Assembly: GCA_964484785.1 (NCBI GenBank)
Contig: CAZAFD010000020.1
Location: 1-12,738, forward strand
DNA length: 12,738 nt
Direction: 5' to 3'
Origin: CAZAFD01 sp964484785
GTDB taxonomy: Bacteria > Pseudomonadota > Alphaproteobacteria > Rickettsiales > UBA1997
Within the stretch, counting starts at the first letter, position 1. Each line of letters begins with the position of its first letter. Below the pieces are notes generated by a model. The model was not told the DNA's origin. It ran no database searches and saw only the letters and a list, made by a program, of their open reading frames with translations. Positions 7,466-12,738 of this stretch are shown in pieces. The translations under genes were made by a program, and so were the position numbers.

Positions 7466-8347
7466 TTACTTACCACTAGTTAATTTTATAATGTTGTTAT
7501 ATATATTCTTTTTATTTACGCCTGAAATTTCGCTTAAAAGACTAGCGCAGTCCTTTGGACGTAAAAATTTTAAATACTTCTTAATAGTATCATTATCTAT
7601 GATTAAATCAAGTTCTAAGGTCTTGGTATTTTTTTCTATAAGCAAAACAATCTCACCTCGTAACTTATCTGGATTATTATTGAAATAATTTAAGATATTT
7701 TGTGCTGTGTCAGAGATGATTTCTTCATGAAGTTTTGTTAATTCTCTAGCAACACATATCTTTCTATCAGGATCTATTTCCACTATATCTGTGAGGGAAG
7801 TGAGTAATCTATTAGCTGTTTCATAACAGATTGTAGTGTGACGATTGTTTAAAATTTCCTGTAGTTGTTCATGTTTTTCTGTTTTTTTAGAAGATAAAAA
7901 ACCATAAAACATAAACTTATCCGAAGAAATTCCAGAAGCGCTTAGTGCTGTTATTATAGCACAGGGTCCGGGTATAGGTATAACCTTGATTTTTAGTTTT
8001 GTACACAAACTAACTAATTTGTATCCTGGGTCAGATATTAGTGGCGTACCTGCGTCAGATATTAAGCCTACCGGTACTTTATCTTTAGTAATGATATCAG
8101 TTATCGTTTCTCTGACATCATGATCACTGTAATTGTTATATGTATACAATTTCTTACCACTTATATTAAAGTGTGAAAGTAAAGCGCTTGTTACGCGAGT
8201 GTCTTCGCAAAAGATGATGTCAAGACTCTTTAGTACTTCTAACCCTCTTAGACTAATATCTTTTAAATTTCCTATTGGAGAGGCTATAATATATAATCCA
8301 GTCTCTAATTCGACTCTTTCTACTTTAGACTGAAAAATATCTTGCAT
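7466..8347 (-). CDS. rsmI: 16S rRNA (cytidine-1402 2'-O)-methyltransferase
   Basis: This enzyme uses S-adenosylmethionine to methylate the ribose of C1402 in the decoding centre of 16S rRNA. The fold is the tetrapyrrole-methylase type, shown by YIIASPIGNLKDIS (19-32), CEDTR (47-51), GLISDAGTPLISDPG (94-108) and PIPGPCA (124-130; many relatives have serine for the cysteine). The C-terminal part (about 255-291) resembles the small helical domain found at the end of RsmI proteins. The length of 293 residues is usual. It is the first gene of a minus-strand operon with the small membrane protein, rpoH and nfu, and it is divergent from an LpoA-like gene, the arrangement known for yraL/yraM in E. 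coli. Confidence 0.96.
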   Translation of the reverse strand: MQDIFQSKVERVELETGLYIIASPIGNLKDISLRGLEVLKSLDIIFCEDTRVTSALLSHFNISGKKLYTYNNYSDHDVRETITDIITKDKVPVGLISDAGTPLISDPGYKLVSLCTKLKIKVIPIPGPCAIITALSASGISSDKFMFYGFLSSKKTEKHEQLQEILNNRHTTICYETANRLLTSLTDIVEIDPDRKICVARELTKLHEEIISDTAQNILNYFNNNPDKLRGEIVLLIEKNTKTLELDLIIDNDTIKKYLKFLRPKDCASLLSEISGVNKKNIYNNIIKLTSGK

Positions 8348-8369
8348 ATTGTTTTATTTTACTTATTAT
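8342..8369 (+). promoter_or_regulatory. Possible promoter of the lpoA-nlpD-rsmA operon
   Basis: TTGCAT (8342-8347, overlapping the rsmI start codon) and TATTAT (8364-8369) have a 16-base spacer. Transcription would begin near 8376 in the divergent gap 8348-8429. The -10 matches five of six consensus bases and the -35 three of six. No equally good site is visible for rsmI on the other strand. Confidence 0.3.
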
Positions 8370-8429
8370 GAGGAGAGTACATATCTTTTTTAAAAAAACA
8401 ATAATAGACCGATTTTGATGAAGGGAGCG

Positions 8430-9713
8430 ATGCTTAAAAAGAATATACTTTTGATTTTATTATGTGTCTTTTGCTTATACGGATGCGGCCTAAGAGATAA
8501 GGATGTTGTTTATAAAGAACCAAAGGATATCTCGGAGTCAAATATTTTTACTACAGATTATAAGAGCGATGCCTACAAAAAACTTAAAGTAGGATTCTTA
8601 TTGCCACTATCCGGTGATGCCATGAGTGTGGGGCTTTCCTTATTTAATACTGCTACTTTAGCTTTATTTGAACACAATAAGAAAAATATCTTATTGCGGG
8701 TATATGATACAGAGGGTACTGATTTTGGAGCTGTAAGTGCAATTAATAAAGCTATAGAGGATGGTGTGAATGTTGTGGTCGGACCATTGTTTTATGCTGA
8801 AACCAGGGCAATAGCTGGTATTGCAAAAAATAATAATATATTAGTTTTTTCTTTATCAAATGAAGAAAGATTACGTGGTACAGATAATGTATTTGTAACA
8901 GGAGCTATCGCCGAACAGGAAATAGAACAGTTATTAACAAAATTAGTGGAAGAAAATAATTTAAATTATCTAGCTTTTTTACCTAACGATGTGTATGGTG
9001 CTACAATACATAATATTTTAAAGCGTAAGATAAAAGCAAAGGATGCTACCTTAATTAAGGCTGATTTTTATTTAAAGAATGACGAGACAAGTTTTGAAAA
9101 AAAGTTAGCTAACTTATTGCGGGCTTATAGGACATCGGATGAATTTAATCAAAAATATGAAGAGAGTAAGAACGAGTCTACAGATGGTAAACAACCGGCC
9201 TATATAGTTAATGAACCAGACAAGATATATCCAGATGTTTTATTTATAGCTGAGGGCGACAAGATATCAGAAGCTGTCGGCAAGATTGTTTACAAACATT
9301 TGAAAAATACAAGAAATATAAAGATAGTTGGCATTACTAAGTTGGATACTACTACAAATATTGAAAAGAACCCATATCTAAATGGAGCTATATTTACAGG
9401 AGGTAATCCAGAACTACGTGCAAAATTCCAAAATAGCTACCAAAGCGCCTATAATCTTAAACCGGCAAGACCAATTAATATTTCTACCTTGTTATATGAT
9501 TTAATAAGGGTTCTTGACAAGTTTTATACATTTAAGAACAATCACTATGTGCTTGATACTACACAATTATTTAATCCTTTAGGTTTTGATGGTATTGAGG
9601 GGAAATTTCGATTCTTGCCAAATGGATTGATTGAAAGAAATTTCTTTGTGATGCAGGTTCTTGATGGAGAAAAACAAATTATAGAGGAGAGTAGGGACTT
9701 TTTAAATTATTAA
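8430..9713 (+). CDS. LpoA-like penicillin-binding protein activator, lipoprotein
   Basis: Probably an outer-membrane lipoprotein that stimulates a bifunctional penicillin-binding protein. From ATG 8430 the protein has 427 residues and a clean lipoprotein signal: MLKKNI, a hydrophobic core, then lipobox LYGC with lipidated C19. The rest is a type 1 periplasmic-binding-protein fold (about 52-425), with KVGFLLPLSG near its start and the family feature VVGPLFYAET. E. coli LpoA has a further N-terminal helical-repeat domain that is absent here, as in shorter alphaproteobacterial homologues. Divergence from rsmI matches E. coli yraL/yraM and supports LpoA over an amino-acid-binding protein. Other starts in frame are TTG 8415 and ATG 8418. 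The purine run AAGGGAG ends only 2 bases before 8430, too close for a normal Shine-Dalgarno, so ATG 8418 remains possible. First gene of an operon with nlpD and rsmA. Confidence 0.85.
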   Translation: MLKKNILLILLCVFCLYGCGLRDKDVVYKEPKDISESNIFTTDYKSDAYKKLKVGFLLPLSGDAMSVGLSLFNTATLALFEHNKKNILLRVYDTEGTDFGAVSAINKAIEDGVNVVVGPLFYAETRAIAGIAKNNNILVFSLSNEERLRGTDNVFVTGAIAEQEIEQLLTKLVEENNLNYLAFLPNDVYGATIHNILKRKIKAKDATLIKADFYLKNDETSFEKKLANLLRAYRTSDEFNQKYEESKNESTDGKQPAYIVNEPDKIYPDVLFIAEGDKISEAVGKIVYKHLKNTRNIKIVGITKLDTTTNIEKNPYLNGAIFTGGNPELRAKFQNSYQSAYNLKPARPINISTLLYDLIRVLDKFYTFKNNHYVLDTTQLFNPLGFDGIEGKFRFLPNGLIERNFFVMQVLDGEKQIIEESRDFLNY

Positions 9714-9737
9714 TTTAATTGAACTATTGGTACATAG

Positions 9738-10793
9738 ATGTTTATTTTTAAAAAAACTTATTTGTTATTGGGTTTTATTTTGCCTTTGGCAGCCTGTGTG
9801 CAGGCTCCTAGCAAGCTAGTTTATGATGATCAAATACACAGTAAAAATGTATATTCCGATATAGATTATAATCGTGGTGAATATAGGACTTCACCATCTG
9901 GTAGAGTGGTTAGGGATATTAGTGCGAATAGACCATCTTCTGAGGATGGGGCTGGTGTAAAAAAATCAGAGACTAGGTCTACAAGTGATATTAGTAATAA
10001 TATGCAGAATTATACCTATATTATTGTAAAACCAGGGGATAGTTTATATAGAATTGCTAAAAATTATAATACATCTGTTGATGTATTACTTAAGCTTAAC
10101 AATTTATCAGAACCAAGCATATATGTAGGGCAGAAGTTAAAGGTGCCTGGTACTTCTTCAGGAGATAATGGGACTGGTACACCAGTGAAGGTTCAAACTA
10201 GTAACACTAATTATCATATAGTTAAAAAGGGCGAGACTTTATATAGTATTTCAAGAGCGTATAATATAGCTATGAATAATATTATAGATTTAAACAATCT
10301 ACAAAAACCATACAATTTATATATTGGGCAGAAATTGCTTTTGAATAAAGGCAATGAGGTTGTTGCTGACAATAAAGCTGTAGTTGCCACATCTCCTGCT
10401 ACAACAAGCACTAATCTTTCAGAAAGCTTTATTTGGCCTGTAAGAGGTACCATACTTGCCAAGTTTGGTGATAAGTTGAAAGAAAACTATCATGATGGTA
10501 TAAATATTAAAGCAGATACTGGTACTGCAATTAAGGCTGCTAAGACAGGTGATGTAGCCTATGCTGGTAATGAATTAAAAAGTTACGGTAATATAGTTAT
10601 AGTGAGACATCCAAACAATTGGCTTTCTATATATGCCTATTGTGATGAAATAAAAGTTAAGGTTGGTGACAAAGTAAAACAAGGTGATATTATTGCTACT
10701 GTTGGTAGTACTGGTAACGTTACAAGTCCACAACTATATTTTAGTATAAGAGAAGGCAGAAAGGCTGTTGATCCTTTAAAATTCTTAAAATAA
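9738..10793 (+). CDS. nlpD: NlpD-like lipoprotein: two LysM domains and a degenerate LytM (M23) domain
   Basis: A probable septal peptidoglycan-binding lipoprotein that activates an N-acetylmuramoyl-L-alanine amidase. The 351 residues show a signal peptide ending in lipobox LAAC (C20), a low-complexity linker, LysM domains at about 93-137 and 159-203, a second linker, and a LytM/M23 domain at about 231-350 (FIWPVRGTILAKFG through VDPLKFLK). Active M23 peptidases bind zinc with HxxxD and HxH and have a further catalytic histidine in a YAH-like motif. Here these read H252-DGI-N256, Y299-A-Y301 and L333-Y-F335, so aspartate and two histidines are replaced and catalysis is very unlikely. Loss of catalysis with retained fold is the hallmark of NlpD and EnvC amidase activators. 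Two LysM repeats, where E. coli NlpD has one, is a minor difference. It lies 24 bp after the LpoA-like gene and 12 bp before rsmA. Confidence 0.9.
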   Translation: MFIFKKTYLLLGFILPLAACVQAPSKLVYDDQIHSKNVYSDIDYNRGEYRTSPSGRVVRDISANRPSSEDGAGVKKSETRSTSDISNNMQNYTYIIVKPGDSLYRIAKNYNTSVDVLLKLNNLSEPSIYVGQKLKVPGTSSGDNGTGTPVKVQTSNTNYHIVKKGETLYSISRAYNIAMNNIIDLNNLQKPYNLYIGQKLLLNKGNEVVADNKAVVATSPATTSTNLSESFIWPVRGTILAKFGDKLKENYHDGINIKADTGTAIKAAKTGDVAYAGNELKSYGNIVIVRHPNNWLSIYAYCDEIKVKVGDKVKQGDIIATVGSTGNVTSPQLYFSIREGRKAVDPLKFLK

Positions 10794-10805
10794 TTATTTG
10801 TTTGC

Positions 10806-11633
10806 ATGAAAGTTCTTGATATTATTAAAAAGTATCAGCTTCGTGCAAATAAGTCTTTTGGACAAAATTTTCTTTTTGATCAAAATATTTTGGATAGAAT
10901 AGTAGGTGTTAGTGGTGATCTAAGTTCTAGTTATGTATTAGAGGTTGGGATGGGTCCCTGTGGTTTAACCCAAAGTATTTTAACTAAAAATCCCCTGGGT
11001 CTTATTAGTTTGGATATAGATAAAAGATTTATTGATATAGCTGAAAAAGAATTAAAACCTTATTTCAATAATTTTGAAATAATAAATGCAGATGCTTTAG
11101 AAATTGATGAAACAAAATTATTTAATGGTAATTTTAAGATAATATCTAACTTGCCATATAATATAGGTACAACCTTGTTATTCAAGTGGTTAGAAAATTC
11201 CATTAATAAGATAGAAGATATGGTACTTCTTCTTCAGAAAGAGGTAGTTGATAGAATAGTAGCACCGAAAAACACTAAAGATTATGGTAGACTAAGTGTT
11301 ATATGCCAATACTTGTGTGATGTAAAAAAATGTTTTGATGTTGCTCCAGGACTATTTTTACCTCAACCTAAGGTTGTATCGTCTGTAGTATACTTAAAAC
11401 CTAAAAGAGATATAGATCTTTCAATAGTGAATAGTTTGTCTTATTTATGTCGTATTATTTTTAATCAAAGACGTAAAACTATTTTAAATAATCTTAAGAC
11501 TATCTACAGCGATATAGTAGCTAAAAATATATTGTCCGATCTTAAGATAGATTTTAATCTTAGACCTGAGAATTTGGAGGTAAATGATTTTCTAAAGATG
11601 TCTTATATTTTACAAAATAGTTCTAATAAATAA
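10806..11633 (+). CDS. rsmA: 16S rRNA A1518/A1519 dimethyltransferase (KsgA)
   Basis: This enzyme dimethylates two adjacent adenosines in the 3'-terminal hairpin loop of 16S rRNA and acts as a late checkpoint in small-subunit assembly. Its 275 residues match the family. Visible motifs are the N-terminal KSFGQNFL (16-23), the SAM-binding loop EVGMGPCGLT (46-55), an acidic motif LDIDKRF (69-75), NADALE (94-99) and the catalytic NLPYNI (115-120). The SAM loop differs from the common EVGPGxGGLT by methionine and cysteine in two positions, but the glycines at 48, 50 and 53 remain. The C-terminal helical domain includes FNQRRKTILNNLK. It starts with ATG 12 bp after the NlpD-like gene and is last in that operon. 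No Shine-Dalgarno sequence is visible. Confidence 0.97.
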   Translation: MKVLDIIKKYQLRANKSFGQNFLFDQNILDRIVGVSGDLSSSYVLEVGMGPCGLTQSILTKNPLGLISLDIDKRFIDIAEKELKPYFNNFEIINADALEIDETKLFNGNFKIISNLPYNIGTTLLFKWLENSINKIEDMVLLLQKEVVDRIVAPKNTKDYGRLSVICQYLCDVKKCFDVAPGLFLPQPKVVSSVVYLKPKRDIDLSIVNSLSYLCRIIFNQRRKTILNNLKTIYSDIVAKNILSDLKIDFNLRPENLEVNDFLKMSYILQNSSNK

Positions 11634-11822
11634 TTATTCGCTAATTTATAACTTCTTCTAAAAATCAGTTGGAAAATAGTTTATGTGCATGAACACAAAA
11701 TTAGTTTTTTGTTAGTTAATTTATTAAATATTTTGCCTTTCGTTATGTTTAATCTTTAGTAGTTAAAATTAAATTCTTTTAAAGCAATAGAATTTATTGT
11801 TTAATAACTTTAAATTAACTAT

Positions 11823-11845
11823 CACTTACATTAAGTGTTTTTATT
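11823..11845 (+). terminator. Possible intrinsic terminator downstream of rsmA
   Basis: CACTTA (11823-11828) and TAAGTG (11832-11837) form a 6-bp stem with a CAT loop, followed immediately by TTTTTATT (11838-11845). The T-run is good, the stem short and AT-rich. It lies about 190 bp after the rsmA stop, rather far for a dedicated terminator. Confidence 0.35.
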
Positions 11846-11973
11846 AGATGATCAGTTTAAAAGCAAAGTATAACTGGGTTTGTTTGATGAAAACTAAAAT
11901 TATTTATGGCTTTATTATGGTGATCAATATATATACAACTTGACTTGGTCTAGAAAAGTGAGGTAATGGTCTA

Positions 11974-12050
11974 GGCGAAGCTGTTTGCGGTACGACGATT
12001 TAAAGTTGTTTGTTGCGCCTTGATGCAATTTGTTTTATTTGCAAGACAAG
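11974..12050. other. Locally foldable, GC-richer patch; small RNA possible
   Basis: Three pairings stand out: GGCG (11974-11977) with CGCC (12016-12019); inside it ACGAC (11992-11996) with GTTGT (12005-12009); and next to it CTTG-A-TGCAA (12019-12028) with TTGCA-AGA-CAAG (12039-12050), a 9-bp stem with a small internal loop. Two copies of TGGTCTAG precede it (11946-11953 and 11967-11974). I cannot match it to a known RNA family, and the strand is undetermined. Confidence 0.2.
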
Positions 12051-12136
12051 TGCTCTTATAAAAATATCGGTTTCTATAATAGGTAATTCAATGGTTTATT
12101 TTTTAAACAATTCGGTTAGACGCAATTTGTATCAAA

Positions 12137-12738
12137 TTAATTGAGATCCCAAAACCATACGTCAATGAATGCGGTTGCACCGGGTTCCCGACTATTACAA
12201 CCACTATCTGTGTATCCATTTGCCCTATAACACCAGCACCAGATTCCAATTTTACTATAGTGTGTTACACCTAAATTTTCTGGTGTATTTCCAAGTTCTT
12301 CTCCATACATTGATCTTATTTTGTAAACAAGTTTTTTGCAGAATTTAGGTGTTAAGCCATAATTGCTATAACCATAACTATACTTATCTGCGATATATGC
12401 CCCATAGTTCATTAAAACTTTTAGATTTTGTCCATGTTTATTTTTATAATAGTTTGCTGGTTCTGACCAGTTTGTCCATAAATATGTTTTGGATTTTAGA
12501 CGAATTCTAGATTTATATTCACGTCTATATGTGTCTAGTTGAGATGGTTTGATAATTCCCATGTTTTTAATGTCTGTCCATATATCATTACTGCGTGTGG
12601 ACCCATATGTAGTAAGAAGTTTACCACCATTGTTCTCGAATTGTTGAAAGATTAACTTTACCTCTTCTATTTCATTCCTTATAGTTATAATCTTAGCCTG
12701 ATCAATTAAAGCTCTTCCTCCTATTACTGCACTAATAA
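12137..12738 (-). CDS. Type IV prepilin-like protein, N-terminus beyond the window
   Basis: The frame stays open from the stop at 12137-12139 to the right edge, giving 199 visible residues. The first ones, ISAVIGGRALIDQAKIITIR, continue as NEIEEVKLIFQQF. This is the typical stretch just after the prepilin cleavage site and hydrophobic helix of type IV pilins and type II secretion pseudopilins, where forms like IIGGVLVGxDLIxAAKIR occur. The GFTLIEL-type cleavage motif itself should lie just outside. The internal ATG at 12562 is visible residue 59 and is not the start. The C-terminal half is rich in aromatic residues and has four cysteines, in FCKK, CWCYR and SGCN, which could form the disulfides usual in pilin heads after export. 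It would sit in the inner membrane before assembly into a pilus-like fibre. No other pilus gene is in view, so pilus, secretion or DNA uptake cannot be told apart. Confidence 0.82.
   Translation of the reverse strand, partial: ISAVIGGRALIDQAKIITIRNEIEEVKLIFQQFENNGGKLLTTYGSTRSNDIWTDIKNMGIIKPSQLDTYRREYKSRIRLKSKTYLWTNWSEPANYYKNKHGQNLKVLMNYGAYIADKYSYGYSNYGLTPKFCKKLVYKIRSMYGEELGNTPENLGVTHYSKIGIWCWCYRANGYTDSGCNSREPGATAFIDVWFWDLN

Larger units (their letters stand above)
11634..12136. other. 503-bp stretch without a recognisable gene
   Basis: No reading frame of useful length is present on either strand; the longest starts I found are about 18 codons (11887-11943, +) or shorter. I see no tRNA, tmRNA, RNase P or signal-recognition RNA signature. 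Most of it is very AT-rich, but about 11940-12060 is richer in G and C and can fold locally. The plus-strand and minus-strand genes converge on this gap, so both transcripts must end here. It may hold terminators, a small RNA or the remains of a lost gene; the sequence alone does not decide. Confidence 0.6.

Noticed and set aside
8415..8429. TTG at 8415 as start of the LpoA-like gene
   Set aside because: ATG codons at 8418 and 8430 follow in frame, and 8430 gives the most typical lipoprotein signal peptide; TTG is not needed.
10214..10462. Minus-strand frame of 82 codons inside the NlpD-like gene
   Set aside because: It lies opposite the second LysM domain and linker and has no independent support.
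11887..11943. 18-codon hydrophobic frame in the gene-free gap
   Set aside because: It is too short for any recognisable feature and has no ribosome binding site; in AT-rich DNA such frames are expected by chance.
11634..12136. tRNA, tmRNA, RNase P RNA or signal-recognition RNA in the gap
   Set aside because: None of their conserved segments (T-loop GTTCRA, RNase P core, SRP GNRA/AGGAAG region) could be found on either strand.
12137..12562. A complete 141-residue protein starting at ATG 12562
   Set aside because: The frame continues open upstream to the window edge, and the extra 58 residues form a recognisable prepilin helix, so this ATG is internal.
1..12738. CRISPR array, insertion sequence, prophage or toxin-antitoxin system
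   Set aside because: No regularly spaced repeats, transposase, integrase, phage structural gene or recognisable toxin pair is present; nearly all DNA is housekeeping coding sequence.

Overview
The window is about 12.7 kb of AT-rich DNA (by eye roughly one third G+C) read with the standard bacterial code. It carries short, densely packed housekeeping genes. Protein families (RecA, an RpoH-type sigma factor with its family box, stand-alone Nfu, RsmI, RsmA, DnaE) fit an alphaproteobacterium. The base composition, near absence of Shine-Dalgarno sequences and small intergenic gaps suggest a reduced, host-associated lineage such as Rickettsiales or a relative. The order-level placement is inference, not something a motif here proves.

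Layout. 1-105: noncoding, with a perfect 30-bp palindrome. 106-1179 (-): an unrecognised 357-residue protein with a two-helix membrane hairpin near its C-terminus, transcribed divergently from 1341-4973 (+) dnaE, the replicative polymerase subunit. 5098-6153 (+): recA. Converging on recA is a compact minus-strand operon running rsmI (8347-7466), a 54-residue small membrane protein (7465-7301), rpoH (7300-6425) and an Nfu iron-sulfur carrier (6435-6172). The first three genes abut with no base between stop and start, and the last two overlap by 11 bp. Divergent from rsmI is a plus-strand operon: an LpoA-like lipoprotein (8430-9713; start uncertain), an NlpD-like LysM/LytM lipoprotein (9738-10793) and rsmA (10806-11633). 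11634-12136 is a 503-bp stretch without a gene, containing a possible terminator and a small, more GC-rich, foldable patch. 12137 to the right edge (-) is the 3' part of a type IV prepilin-like gene whose start lies outside the window.

How the genes fit together. dnaE and recA serve DNA replication and recombination. RsmI and RsmA both methylate 16S rRNA near the decoding centre. The LpoA-like and NlpD-like lipoproteins would control peptidoglycan synthesis and septal hydrolysis. RpoH and Nfu would serve stress transcription and Fe-S protein maturation. The back-to-back rsmI/lpoA arrangement matches the yraL/yraM arrangement known from E. coli and supports the LpoA call.

I see no convincing new multi-gene system. 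The least explained items are the 54-residue membrane protein coupled to rpoH, the 357-residue membrane-hairpin protein, the truncated prepilin and the gene-free patch near 11.94-12.06 kb.
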